A DNA stretch of 64,000 bases from Heterohyrax brucei (taxonomy: Eukaryota > Chordata > Mammalia > Hyracoidea > Procaviidae): positions 22,603,431 to 22,667,430 of the forward strand of contig CM053146.1 in NCBI GenBank assembly GCA_028571685.1, written 5' to 3'. The translations under genes were made by a program, and so were the position numbers. Every line of letters starts with the position of its first letter. Positions within the stretch are counted from its first letter, which is position 1. Positions 1 through 9,965 of the stretch are shown in pieces. The notes below the pieces were generated by a model. It was given only the letters and a program-made list of their open reading frames with translations. It had not been told where the DNA came from and did no database searches.

Positions 1-562
1 GAAGAGTCCCTGTGATTGTGAGACTACATCAGCTTGAGACTAAAAGATCTAAATAGTGCCTGGCCACCACCAAAGGCTGTCCTGACAGGAAACCCAACGT
101 AGAGTTCCTAATGAAGCATGAAGAAAAGGGATGTGCAGATCTAGAACTCTGTTAAAAGACCAGACTTGATGATCCAACAAGCAACCTGGAGGGTCGCCTG
201 GGAATATGGCCCCTGGACTTGCTGTTAGCTCAAAGCTGAAACCAGGACTGAAGGCGACACTTCATCCTAATGCTGGACTGGACTAGGGGACACAGGGTGA
301 TGCAGGTGGTATGTGTACTTCATGGTTTCATGTACATGTGAGGCTGTCCAACCATTTTCTTTCTAGAGGGGAGAAGAAAGGATGGAGAGGAGGGGACAAG
401 TGTGTGGCTGAGTGAATACTGAAAGAGTGGAAAAGAAGAGTGTGCTGTCACAGGGTGAGCAGAGCAGCTAATACTGTGTCAAGGCAGGTGCTCAGGGTCT
501 CCCATGGCAAAATGACTTGGATTGTACACTTCCACTTATTCATAATAAACAAAATTTAAAAA
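1..562 (+). mobile_element. L1 3'UTR and A-rich tail, 5' part outside window
   Basis: This is the 3' untranslated end of an L1 retrotransposon read left to right. It shares a run of landmarks with the L1 tail at 57.7-58.3 kb: the 'tgcctggccaccaccaaagg' block, 'agaccagacttgatgatcc', the GGACAGG/GAAGAAAGG purine segment and a terminal 'gacttggattgtacacttcc' before an A-rich end. The body lies to the left of the window, or the copy is 5' truncated there. No coding sequence is present. Confidence 0.8.
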
Positions 563-787
563 AGACAATGCGTAATTAGCACGAACTGCATGTTTAGCAC
601 TTTAACTGATAGATGACACCAATTATTTCATTAGTTTTTCCCTCAGTTATCTATTTATGAATATATGTATGTATTCATTTACTTATTGAGAAGGATTATT
701 TTATGGCATAAAATGTGGGTACAATAATAAAGGATCAATTTTAAGTTAAAAACAGCAACAACAATTAAAAACAAAACAAAACAGAGA
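563..787. other. AT-rich intergenic sequence
   Basis: AT-rich sequence with TATGTATGTATT-like runs and an A/C-rich end near 760-783 that resembles the tail of an old retroposon. I recognise no gene and no named element. Confidence 0.5.
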
Positions 788-995
788 AGCAGTCTAGAGC
801 CAGTAAAGCTGCATCAAAGCCTATCTCCAGTTCTAACTAGTTGAGTGAATTTAAACATGTCACTTAACGTCTCCATCCTTACACATTAATGCAAGAGTAG
901 TACCCTCATGGGGTGTGGTGGGGTTAAGACAGTAAAGCACGCAGAAGCAAACCCAGTGCACAGGAAGCTCACAGTGCTATTTAAACTAAATTAAA
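788..995 (+). mobile_element. MIR SINE
   Basis: A diverged mammalian-wide MIR element in sense orientation. It shows the usual order of landmarks: a 'gagccag' box, 'agttgagtgaatttaaacatg' in place of the gtgtgacc/ttgggcaag core, 'cacttaacgtctccatcc', then 'gttaagacagtaaagcacgc' and 'cacagtgctatt' near the 3' side. Roughly 25-30% diverged by eye. Confidence 0.6.
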
Positions 996-1267
996 TTAAA
1001 TCACATGTTAAGCATTGGTGAGCCTTTATGTGGAGACCATAAATTAAGGGTGTCCAGGATGGAGCTTTGAAAGGGGATCACAAACCTCTTGAAAAGAGAT
1101 GACAATGTACTGTGTGCCTCAGTCAATGTGTATTTGTGTTGGGAAAGCATTCCCCACTTTATTTAGATTCTTGGATAATGATAAATTTAAACTCTAATCC
1201 TCTGACAGAGGGCAGCGGTGAGTCAGCAGCAGTAGCCTTACACGTCGAAGTCATTCAATTCCTGGCC
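996..1267. other. Unassigned intergenic sequence
   Basis: No recognisable repeat or gene. The small open frame over 1112-1324 has no known motif and runs into the SINE that follows. Confidence 0.4.
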
Positions 1268-1535
1268 AATGCATCTCAGGGGCAGCCACCAACCATCTGT
1301 CAGCAGAGGCTTGTGTGTTGCTGAACAGATTTCAGTGGAATTTCCAGACTGGGATAGACTAGGCAGAAACTCTCGGCAATTTACTTCTAAAAGCAGCCAA
1401 CGGAAACCCTTTGGAACACAGTAGTCTGATCCACAGCCAAACATGTGGATGGCACAGGACCAAGCAATGTTTTCTTCTGTTGCGCCTGGGGTCTCCATGA
1501 GTCAGGGGTCGCTGACAGCGGCTAATGACAGCCGA
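1268..1535 (+). mobile_element. RTE-associated SINE (RTESINE-like)
   Basis: It starts near 'gccaccaaccatctgtcagc' and carries 'cttgtgtgttgctg', 'tccagactgggatagactagg', 'caatttacttctaaaa', 'agccaacggaaaccc' and 'gtctccatgagtcaggggtcgctgac'. The same ordered blocks recur at 41.2-41.6 kb and 51.95-52.2 kb, so this is a dispersed family. It resembles the afrotherian SINEs mobilised by RTE LINEs. The family name is from memory; the repetition is visible here. Confidence 0.65.
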
Positions 1536-2110
1536 GTTTCCTTGCATTCTGTTGGCTGGGAAGTCAGTTACCCTGGATAGGAAAGGATCACCAGAGTGTG
1601 GAAACAAGGAGGAGGGATCACCTGTGCTGTCCGACAGGCTGCCCCTGCAAGTGACAGGGCACTAGTGCACACAGCGTTCTTGGCTTGTGGCAGCCTTGTA
1701 AGAACAAAAGTGCTCATCCTTGCGGGTGAGTGAGCCATGGACAAGTAAGGACAAGTAAGCCAGGAGCAAGAGGGCCGGGCTCGGCCACAGACCAGAGAGG
1801 TGAGAGAAACCTTACTGCTTATAGAGGAGCACGTTTCAGAAGCACAGGAACAGGTGAAGAGGGCTTGGAGAGGGAATGAACTATAGGATGGGAACCCATC
1901 CCCAGGAAAGTGGATGTCTCTTCACCCCCACCTGCCTGTCTTCTTGCACCATCTCTACCAGGTTGGCCTCCTGGCTTCTTGCTCAGGATAATGTTGTTGG
2001 TGTCTCTCTTTAAATCTCTAGCATTTGTTTCTACTCAGAAAACCAGCAACGGCAGTGGAGGGTTGTCTGGTCCCACTATGAGTTTAAGGACACGTTTGTC
2101 ATTCTTGGGC
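1536..2110. other. Unassigned intergenic sequence
   Basis: Ordinary single-copy-looking sequence with no motif, splice-bounded open frame or repeat that I can recognise. Confidence 0.4.
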
Positions 2111-2111
2111 A

Positions 2112-2270
2112 TCAGAGTGTGGTGGCCATGGCTGAGACTTTGGAGTCAGATAGACTGGGTCTGCAGTCCAGCTTCAGCACTAACTGGCCAGGTGATCTTT
2201 AGAAAGGTTCTTCACCTCTGTGTGCCTCAATTCATCATCTCTAAAATGGGGATGAAGACCTGGGCTGTGG
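2112..2270 (+). mobile_element. MIR SINE
   Basis: Sense MIR with well kept landmarks: 'gactttggagtcagatagac', 'tgggtctgcagtccagcttc', 'cactaactggccaggtgatc', 'ttcacctctgtgtgcctcaa', 'catctctaaaatggggatga'. An AfroSINE was inserted immediately downstream. Confidence 0.8.
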
Positions 2271-2285
2271 AGCTACACACAGTCC

Positions 2286-2484
2286 AGTAACCAATTGCTG
2301 TAGAGTCAACTCATGGTGACCCTGTGTGTGTCACAGAGGCACTGTACTCCTTGTGGTTTCCAGTGACTGATTTTTCAGAAGTGGTTTGCCAAGCCTTTCT
2401 TCTGAGGTGCATCTGTGTGGATTCCAAGCTTCCACCTTTTGGTTAGCAGCCGAGTGCGTTAACCATTTGCATCACTCATGTGGT
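2286..2484 (-). mobile_element. AfroSINE, long variant
   Basis: Antisense AfroSINE of the longer (about 200 bp) type. 'gtagagtcaactcatggtga' is the reverse of the GAGTC..GACTCGAC end, and 'ttggttagcagccgagtgcg' plus 'ttaaccatttgcatcac' is the reverse of the tRNA-like head. Between them is the extra segment ('tggtttgccaagcctttctt') that marks the long variant. Strongly diverged, so old. Confidence 0.8.
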
Positions 2485-3544
2485 AGGCAGCACATTAAAC
2501 CTTCTACTGACTGCTAGTGAGCCTCTGAAATTTGTTCATGCTATCATCTGACAAGTCATTAACTCAGCCAGCTAGTAAGCCCTGAGTTCCTATTTAAGTG
2601 CCTAGTTCTGGGCAAGGCCCCCAGGGACACCATGGGGGGTGATAAATGGACTCAGTCTTGCCCTTCTGGGCCACTAGGCATCTCTGGGGCATGACTTACT
2701 TCAGCCCCTGTTTCCATGCAGAGAAACACACCTGACATCCTTCCCTTCTGAGTGTGGTTGACAGACAGCACCACGTACCAGCCACATACGGGGCCCACAA
2801 GCATCAGCAGGTCCTATGAGTCCTGCTTCATGAGAAACTCCTCTCAGAAGTGCGCAAGGACCACCACTGGTCACAGAAGAGCCTCTGCCCATCTTGTGGA
2901 CTTCACATACGGGCCAAGACCAGATAAAAAGCCTGACACCTCTGTCTGAAACAGAGATGGAAGGTGTCATCTCCTCCCTTCATCCTGCAGGAATATGAGA
3001 ACAATTACTTCCTGGTTCCAGTGAGATCTCAGCTGGTAGGGAAAAGATAACCCCATGGAATAGACACAGAGAAGGGGTCCTAGAAAGGCTGCTTGGTTTA
3101 GGGGAACGGGGTCATGGAACAGCCAGCTGGATGGGCAGATTACATATCCCCTCTGTCAACAGAAGTCCTTTGCTTTGTCTTTGAGCCTTGAATAAAAGAC
3201 TCAAGAGAAGAGAGAGGATCCTATGCCTTGCCAGACCCTCAAATGGAAACTGGTGTTGACCGTGATATCAGTGAGACAGCAGCACGGGAAGTAGATGTTA
3301 CTGTGCATCTCAGTCACCCTGGGACCAGCCCGGTGACTAAATTCTTTATGAAACTGCCAGACAGCGTTGCACACTAAAGTTTAGGAACTTGGGACAAAGG
3401 AGAAAGGAAGTCTCTGGGATGCAGGGAGTTGAGAATAGTAGAGTCACCTTCCTAGTCCACATGGAGATTCTGCCTCCAGTGCCAGCCTTGGAAGATCTGG
3501 GGTTCCTTAGCAAGGATTGTGATCTAATAGTACATCCACACAAG
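2485..3544. other. Unassigned intergenic sequence, about 1 kb
   Basis: No gene or named repeat recognised. Short frames on both strands here have no motifs and no convincing splice sites around them. Confidence 0.4.
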
Positions 3545-3695
3545 GATTTCATTTCATTGTTCTTACAACCCATTGAATGAAGTGTTGTCATTCCCATTTC
3601 ATAGATGCACTCAGAGAGAAGTTACTCAGTGGTGGAGTTGGAGCTGGGATTCGAACCCAGGTCTGTTGAATCTGAAGTCTATGCTGTCTTTGCAG
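3545..3695 (-). mobile_element. MIR SINE
   Basis: Antisense MIR. 'cattcccatttcatagatgc', 'agagagaagttactcagtgg' and especially 'gctgggattcgaacccaggt' are diagnostic of the reverse strand of the MIR core and tRNA-related head. Confidence 0.85.
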
Positions 3696-3734
3696 AGCTA
3701 CCTCCCTGCTACTGTCTATAATACTGTAACACAG

Positions 3735-4005
3735 AAGCCAGGTTGGATCTCGGCAGACAGAATCTAGCAGAGAGATTTGGGGACTTCATGCCACCAAGAA
3801 GACAGCACTGAAAGAAAGGTGCATTCTTCAGACCTGATGTTCCTGCACCAAGATGCTGTCAGACCAACGGAAGGTGGATGCAATGCAAGGATGCAATGCA
3901 AAAAACTTACTCCAGAGCCCACAGGGAATGTGTGTGTCCCTGGAGTCAAGAACACTCTGAATTCAGACTCTAACAAAGTTTTGTTAGAGTAGTACCAGAT
4001 GATTA
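3735..4005 (+). mobile_element. LTR fragment (MaLR-like, elephant-type)
   Basis: A fragment of the same LTR family as the intact copy at 5.1-5.6 kb. Shared blocks in the same order include 'cttcatgccaccaagaagac', 'tcagacctgatgttcctgca', 'ccagagcccacaggga' and 'tccctggagtcaag'. Both ends are missing. It contains a local 8-9 bp duplication ('gatgcaatgcaag' twice) near 3876-3900. Confidence 0.6.
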
Positions 4006-4020
4006 AGACAGGCCTCATGT

Positions 4021-4576
4021 ATACGATATCCCACAATTGAGTCCATGAATGTAATTGTTCTAAGTGCTACATAACTCATTGCTGAATATCACTATCACTT
4101 TGAAGTACCCCTTCGGGTAGCTATGCACTGAAGCCAGTTCCTAGTCCACCCTTCAAAGTAATTTTGGAATTCTTTCTGCAATCGTCGTTACACATGGTCA
4201 CATGGTGGCAAGCTTGCAAACTTAATTGTATAGTTGTCTGTGAGGGTGTTCTTAGCCCATAAAGAAATAACTGTATTGGAATGCCTACCTACTCTTGTGA
4301 TCTACTGCCCAATGATTTTTTTTTTTTTTTACCTGAAGGTAAAGGAAATATTGAAAGGAAGACATTTTGATGACATTCAGGACATCAAGCATAATACAGC
4401 AGCTCTGATGGCCATTCTAGAAAGAGTTCCAAAATTGCTTTGAAGGGTAGACTAGACACTGGAATCAGTGCATAGCTTCCCAGGGGGAGTACTTTGAAGG
4501 GTACTATAGTGATATTTAGCAGTTAATTGTGTAGCATTTTTTCCTGAATGAGTTTACAAACTTAAATGGCAGTGCT
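4021..4576 (+). mobile_element. mariner-type DNA transposon, internally deleted
   Basis: The ends are inverted repeats of about 80 bp. The left end reads 'ctcattgctgaatatcacta', and near the right end the reverse counterpart is 'atagtgatatttagcag'. Both continue to a CTTTGAAG block and a terminal AATTGAGTCCATGAA-type sequence. The middle keeps only the last part of a transposase-like frame. A second, shorter copy sits at 27.2-27.6 kb with matching ends, which supports the family call. Ends are approximate because this copy is more diverged. Confidence 0.7.
4340..4443 (+). pseudogene. mariner transposase C-terminal remnant
   Basis: A short frame ending at a stop at 4441-4443 encodes LKGRHFDDIQDIKHNTAALM followed by AILERVPKLL. 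The block R-x-F-D-D-I-x-x-I-K near the C-terminus, followed by ALMAI..., matches what is known of mariner-family transposases. The DD34D catalytic core is not present in this copy, so the remnant cannot encode an enzyme. A T-run at about 4317-4331 interrupts it upstream. Confidence 0.6.
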
Positions 4577-4594
4577 AGTACTGTTTTATGATGT

Positions 4595-5060
4595 TGGTTA
4601 GCAACTTTACAACAGGTCAGCGCTCTACCTGATCAACCTTACCTTTCCTATCACCAGCTTTCCTGTCCCTTCCTGCTTTCTAGACCTTGTCCTTAGGCTG
4701 GCATGTCCTTTTAGCCTCGTTTTGTTTTACAGGCTTGTCCAGTCTTTGGCTGAAGGATGAACCTCAGGAGTGACTTCATTACTGAGCTGAAAGGGTGTCC
4801 AAGGGCTGCACCCACGGTGTTTCTCCAGTCTGTCTGGACAGCAATTCTGATCTTTCTTTTTGGGTTAGAATTTTGTTTACATTTACCTCCAGCTCTGCTG
4901 TGATCCCTGTTAGAACAGTCAGTGTTGGTGGCCAGGTACAATCTGTTGTACTGGATTTAGTCTGCTGAAGGATGTTATAGGTATGGTTCATTAGTCCCAT
5001 GGCCTGTACTGAAATCAGTACTTGTGTCTCTCAGTAATTTATGGCTGAGAGTTCACTTAA
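4595..5060 (-). mobile_element. Old L1 3'UTR fragment
   Basis: Antisense remains of an older afrotherian L1 3'UTR: 'tttcctgtcccttcctgctt', 'tagcctcgttttgttttaca', 'tttggctgaaggatgaacct', 'aggagtgacttcattactga' and 'gtttctccagtctgtctgga'. A related, longer copy lies at 14.3-15.1 kb. The end near 5060 is marked by a 13-bp A run. Confidence 0.6.
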
Positions 5061-5122
5061 AAAAAAAAAAAGTTATCCCCAAATGAGTGCATCAATGATT
5101 AGACATGTGAACCTTTGGATGG

Positions 5123-5649
5123 TGTCATGGATTGAATTGTGTCCTCCCAAAAATATGTGTAGCCATGTGGCTTGGACATGATTCCCGATATTTTGTGGCT
5201 GTCCTCCATTTTGTGATTGTCTTGTGCTATATGTTAAAGGATTAGGGTGGGACTGTAAATCCCTTCATAGGATCACCTCCCTGCTCCACTGCAAATAGGG
5301 TTTCCCTGGAGCATGACTTGGCCCACTCTTGATCCTTTTGTCCTACGAGAGATAAAAAGGAAAGAGAAGCAAGCAGAGAATTGGGAATGTCACATCATCA
5401 AGAAAGCAGCACCGGGAGAAGAGCACATCCATCAGATCTGAGCTTCCTGGACCAAGATTCTCCCTGGACAAAGACTGATGCAATACTGGACTTTCCTCCA
5501 GAGCCAACAATGGGGAAGGTCTTTCCCTGGAGTGGATATCTTGAATTTGGACTTGTAGCCTACTGGACTGTGTAAGAATAAACCTTCCTTTGATAAAGCC
5601 ATCCACTCTGTGGCATTTCTGTTAAGAGCAGCACTAGCTGACTAAAACA
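5123..5649 (+). mobile_element. Solo LTR, complete, MaLR-like
   Basis: A complete 527-bp solo long terminal repeat. It begins TGTCATGGATTGAATTGTG and ends GCTGACTAAAACA (TG...CA), and is flanked on both sides by the same five bases, GATGG (5118-5122 and 5650-5654), the expected 5-bp target duplication. The order TGGATTGAATTGTGTC, GAGATAAAAAGGAAAG, CATCAAGAAAGCAGCA, AATAAA (polyadenylation signal at about 5577) and GCTGACTAA is that of ERVL-MaLR type LTRs. There is no internal coding region, so it arose by recombination between two LTRs or lost its interior. Confidence 0.85.
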
Positions 5650-5654
5650 GATGG

Positions 5655-5974
5655 TGACCGACTTTTGGATATTACATGAGCTAAGTTTTCTTTTTTTAAA
5701 GCTAGAGGAATTAAGTTTGATTTAATGAAGGTGTATTCTCCTAGCTGGTTTTTCCTTGTCTCTGAAGTGAAAAAACTATTCACATGCTAGCTGGTCCCCT
5801 GGATGTTTATTTCCTAAAATTAACTCTTTAGATTGGATCATTTATGGGCTGATTCTTTAGGTTCTGGAAATCTAAAGCACCTGACTTGGTTGGAGGCTGA
5901 ACAAATCAGGATGTCTAGGAAGAGTGTGGAGAGGAAGGAATGGTATGATGGGACACTACATCTGTCATCAAAGA
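5655..5974. other. Unassigned intergenic sequence
   Basis: Nothing recognisable; a small open frame over 5833-6051 is without motif and runs into a MIR. Confidence 0.4.
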
Positions 5975-6076
5975 ACTTGCATTGGCGCTCTTGTCAGTTG
6001 CTGGCTGTGGGCAGCATGTTTCTCAATGAGCCCCCATTTCCAAATTTATAAAATAGAGATAGAAATGCCTCCTCTA
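5975..6076 (+). mobile_element. MIR SINE fragment
   Basis: Sense MIR core: 'cttgtcagttgctggctgtg', 'ttctcaatgagcccccattt', 'ccaaatttataaaatagaga'. These correspond to the TAGCTGTGTGACC...CTCAGTTTCC...GTAAAATGG segment. Confidence 0.6.
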
Positions 6077-6079
6077 CTG

Positions 6080-6248
6080 GAAAGTTGACAATTCAGTCCA
6101 TCCAGAGGCAGCTTGGAAGATGGGCTTGTTGATCTACTTCTGAAAGATCAGCCAGTGGAAAACCTTTGGAAGGCAGTTCTACTCTGAAACACATGCAGTT
6201 GCCAAGAAGTCAGAATCAACTCAGTAGGAGCTGGGTTTGGTTTTATGT
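6080..6248 (+). mobile_element. AfroSINE
   Basis: Sense copy, 5' part eroded. The 3' half is clear: 'ccagtggaaaacctttggaa', 'ggcagttctactctgaaaca', 'gaatcaactcagtaggagct' and a GGGTTTGGTTTTATG tail. Confidence 0.7.
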
Positions 6249-6489
6249 TATTGCTGTTGTACTACTGATCTTTCCCTATTATGGAGAGCAACAGAGTGTG
6301 ATACAGCATGGAGAAGGACTTTGTAAAACTGTCATGGTATCTACAGATGCTTGACAGTGTTACTGTTAAACAAGCCCATGGATTGACTTTTCAAACAGGA
6401 GATAAACTGAGAAAGGATCACGTTCCTAGGTTTCTTTTGGTTGTATCTGAAGTCCTCTGTTTTCTTAAGGACATCAAAGAGATGAGAAA
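6249..6489. other. Unassigned sequence between SINE and L1 tail
   Basis: No element recognised. It begins immediately after the SINE tail. Confidence 0.35.
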
Positions 6490-6766
6490 AATATGAGTCC
6501 AGGAGACAGAAGGGGCCAAATGATTGGGAAACTACATCAGCATGAGAGAAGAACTAGATGGTGCCCAGCCACCAGAAATGACTTCCCTGACAAGGAGAAA
6601 AATGGGGGTACAGATCTAGAACTCTAATAAAAGACCAGACTTGATGATCCAACAACCCAGAGCATGCCCTGAGGACATGACCCCTGGGCTTTTTGCTAGC
6701 CAAGAGCTGAAAACAGTACTGAAGCCAAACCTCCAGACAAAGATTGTACTGAACTTTAAGACATAG
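6490..6766 (+). mobile_element. L1 3'UTR fragment
   Basis: Sense L1 3'UTR of the same type as 1-562: 'gagtccaggagacagaaggg', 'gtgcccagccaccagaaatg', 'gtacagatctagaactctaa', 'aagaccagacttgatgatcc'. It is truncated at both ends and abuts an L1 segment in the opposite orientation. Confidence 0.75.
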
Positions 6767-6945
6767 AGTGAATGGTGGTGTGTTGAAGTCATCTACTATT
6801 ACTGTGGAGCTGTCTATCTCTCTTTCCAATGCTGTTAGGGTTTGTTTTATGCATTTTGGAGCCCTGTCATTGGGTGCATGAATACTTAATATGGTTATGT
6901 CCTCCTAATGTATTAACCCTTTTGTGTAGTCCAGTTCAATCTTAG
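6767..6945 (-). mobile_element. L1 ORF2 5' (endonuclease region) fragment
   Basis: 'gtgttgaagtcatctactat', 'tactgtggagctgtctatc' and 'gggtgcatgaatacttaata' match the antisense of the L1 ORF2 endonuclease region; better kept copies are at 20.4 kb and 46.6 kb. It is a short piece between two L1 3'UTR segments. Confidence 0.65.
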
Positions 6946-9014
6946 TCTGAAGGTCTGGCTTTGGTACTGGCTGTGGTATTGGGTTAGGGAGTCTGGGGGC
7001 CATGCTCCCAAGAGATCCTGCAAACTGGCACACCATCAAGTGTGGTTATTTGGTAGAGTTCTAGTTCTGCCATCTAACCTTTTTTTCTGCTATGTCACAG
7101 GCTCCACGGCGTGTGCCCCATCTGGGCAGTCATTGACGGTGGCCGGGTATCATTTAGTTCTTCACGTCCCATGCTGAAGCAGATACTGGCTCTATGTTCC
7201 CTTCCATATTGTGGAGGGGGCCTCATATTTTCCTCCATTTCTTGATCTCCTCCCTTTACCTTGGTCCAGATGGACTGGGACCAATTGATGCTACCTGGAT
7301 GACAGCTTGCTAGCTTTTAAGTCCTCAAATACTGCTCACCAAGTGATGTGCAGAACATTTTCTTTGGAGAAAAAGAAGGCAAAAAAGGCTTGGATATGCT
7401 ATTAGCTTAGATGTTCCCTGAGAGGTGGTCCCCAGTCCCCCAACACTGTTATTCTATCTTTCCAAAGGATTGGGCCATAGTTAGGGAACAGTTTAGTTCT
7501 GATGTTGTGCAGTTGTGGTTACCTCTTTTTCAGTGTGTGCTGTCACATCTTTTACCCAACCTGAATTTTGACCACTATCTAATTAGTAGAAACCCATCTC
7601 CCTCCCTCCCCACCCTTGAAAATATCAAAATTGATTTTTTTTCTGTACTTAAATATTTTGTTGCATCCTTTTAATAAGGGTTTCATACAATATTTGTCAT
7701 TTTGCATCTGGCTAATTTGACTCAGCATAATGTCCCTAGATAGTTCCATTTTAGCAGATGTTTCCCTAAATCATCATTGTTCCTTATTGTTGGATAGTAT
7801 TTTGTTATATGAATACACCACAGTTCGTTTAACCATTCATCTGTTGATGGACATCTAGGTTGCTTCCATCTATTTTCTATCATAGAGAGAGCTGCAATAG
7901 ACATTGCCGTGTATATATCTGTTTTTGTGGTGGCCCTTATTTCTCTGGGATATAACCCAAAGAGTGGGATTGCTAGATCATATGGCATTTCTGTTTCTAA
8001 TTTTTTAAGAAAGTGCCACATTGATTTCCATACTGGTTGTACCATTTTACACTCCCACCAACACCGTAGAAGAGTTCCAGTCTTTCCACATCCTCTCTAG
8101 CAGTCACTATTTTGTGGTTTTGAGATTATTGCCAACCTTGTTGGTGTGACATGGTATCTCATTGTAGTTTTGATTTGAATTTCTCTGATGGCTGGTGATT
8201 GTGTTTCCTAATGTATCTGTTTGCATTTAGTATATCTTATTCAGTGAAGCACCTGTTCATGTTGCTTGCCAATTTTTTGATAGTGTTGATTGTCTTTTTC
8301 TTGTTGAGGTTTTGTAGTATCCTGTAGATTAGCAAATGTGGTAGCCAAAACTCTTTCCCATTCTGTAGGTACTTTTTACTCTTTTGATGACGGATTTGGA
8401 TGAGCATAAGTGTTCGATTTTTAAGAGTTACCAATTCTCTGTTTTCATGCCTGGAATTTGAGGATTACTGGTGACTTTTTGTATAGTATTAATGTCATGA
8501 ATTAGGGCTTCCAGAGTCATCCCAAGTTTTCCTTTCAAGATCTTTATTGTTTTAGTTTTTATATTTAGGTCTTTGATAACTTTTGAGTTTGTTTTTATGC
8601 ATGGAGTGAGACAGGGTCTTTTTTCATTTTTAGCAGATGGATATCCAGTAATGCCAGCACCACTTGTTGAAAGACTGTATTTTCCCTGGTTCACAGCTTT
8701 TGGACCTTTATCAAATATCAGTACTCACAGGTGGGTGATGTTACATTTGGATTCTCAATCTGTTCCAATGGTCTATGTGTCTGTTTTTGTGCCAGTACCA
8801 GTCTGCCTTGACTATTGTGGCAGTATAGTAGGTTTTAAGGTCAGGTAGCATGAGTCATCCCACTTTGTTGTTCTTCTTTAGTGATATTTTACTTATCCAT
8901 GGCTTGCTCCGTTTCGATAAGAAGTTGGTGATTTTTTTTCTACATCTCATTAAATAATGTCATTGAGATTTGTATTGGGATTTCATTGTATATACAGTTT
9001 GCTTTGGGTAGAAT

Positions 9015-9182
9015 GGAAATCCTGGTGGTGTAGTGGGTTAAGTGCTACCTCTGCTAACCAAAGGGTGGTAGTTCAAATCTGCCAAGTGCTCCTTGGAAAG
9101 TTATGGGGCAGTTATACTCTGACCTATAGGGTCATTATGAGTCAGAACCGACTCTCAGCAGTGGGTTTAGTTTTTGGGGGGA
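9015..9182 (+). mobile_element. AfroSINE inside L1, with target duplication
   Basis: Near full-length AfroSINE: tRNA-like head 'cctggtggtgtagtgggtta', 'ctgctaaccaaagggtggta', 'agtgctccttggaaag', 'gggtcattatgagtcagaac', 'cgactctcagcagtggg' and a GTTTTTGGGG tail. It is flanked by the perfect 12-bp duplication TTTGGGTAGAAT (9003-9014 and 9183-9194), proving retroposition into the L1. Confidence 0.95.
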
Positions 9183-9571
9183 TTTGGGTAGAATAGTCAT
9201 TTTCACAATGTTAAGTCTTCCTATCCAGGAGGAAGGTAGACTTCTCCACTTATGTAAGTCACTTTTAGTTTCTCTCAGTAGGGTCATGTAGTTTTCTTTA
9301 TATAGGTCTTTTACATCTCTGGTTACATTTATTCCTAAGTATTTTACTATCTTGGGGACTATAGTAAATGTTAATGATTTTGAGATTTTCTCTTCGATTG
9401 TCTCTATGTTGGTGTAAAAGAATCCAACTGATTTATGTATGTTTATTTTGTATCCTGATACTTTGCTAAGTCTTCTGTTAAATCCAGCAGTTTTTTGATG
9501 GATTCTTTACTGTTTTCTGTGTATAGGGTCGTGTCATCCATAAATAGTGATCCTTTAACTTCTTTGTCAAT

Positions 9572-9601
9572 CTTGGATCCAACTCGACGGCACTGGCTGG
9601 C
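9572..9601 (+). mobile_element. Micro-insertion: AfroSINE-like 3' end only (30 bp)
   Basis: A 30-bp insertion in L1 ORF2 carrying GGATCCAACTCGACGGCACT followed by GGCTGG. It is flanked by the direct repeat TTGTCAAT (9564-9571 and 9602-9609); removing one copy and the insert restores the L1 reading 'ttctttgtcaattttgatgc'. ACTCGACGGCA is the 3'-terminal motif of AfroSINEs. See the related insertions near 17.6, 17.95, 19.27 and 51.5 kb. Confidence 0.8.
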
Positions 9602-9965
9602 TTGTCAATTTTGATGCCCCTTATTTCTTTGTTGTGTCTGATTTCTTGGCCGAGGACCTCCAGAACAATGCTGAATAGTAGTGGTGACAGTGGGCAGACT
9701 TGTCTGGTACTTGTTCTTAGGGGAGTGTTTCCACTTCTCTCCATTCAGTATGATGGCTGATGGTTATGTGTAGGTGTTTCCTTTCTATTCCTATTCTACT
9801 GAGACTTTTTAACATGAATGGATGTTAGACTTTATTGAATGCCTTTTCTGCGTCTATTGATAGAATCAAGTGGTGTTTTGTTTGTGTGGTTGATGACATT
9901 GTTTCTCTTATGTTGAACCATCTCTACATCCCTGATATGAATCCTGCTTGGTCATGGTGAACTAT

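Larger units (their letters stand above)
6946..9965 (-). mobile_element. L1, outer element of nested stack, part 1
   Basis: Leftward L1: 3'UTR from 6946 to about 7665, then the antisense of ORF2 from its C-terminus towards the reverse transcriptase N-terminus ('cctgatatgaatcctgcttg' at the right end). The C-terminal ORF2 relic over 7722-8045 still reads EMPYDLAIPLFGLYP and RWKQPRCPSTDEWLNE, typical of L1. Interrupted by an AfroSINE (9015-9182) and a 30-bp micro-insertion (9572-9601). The element resumes at about 13151, where 'ttgaattctgttggttagaa' follows on directly in the L1 consensus order. Frames are broken. Confidence 0.85.

Noticed and set aside
9015..9060. tRNA gene-like box A/box B in AfroSINE copies
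   Set aside because: AfroSINEs derive from a tRNA, but the copies cannot fold into a complete tRNA cloverleaf and lie within mobile elements; not tRNA genes.
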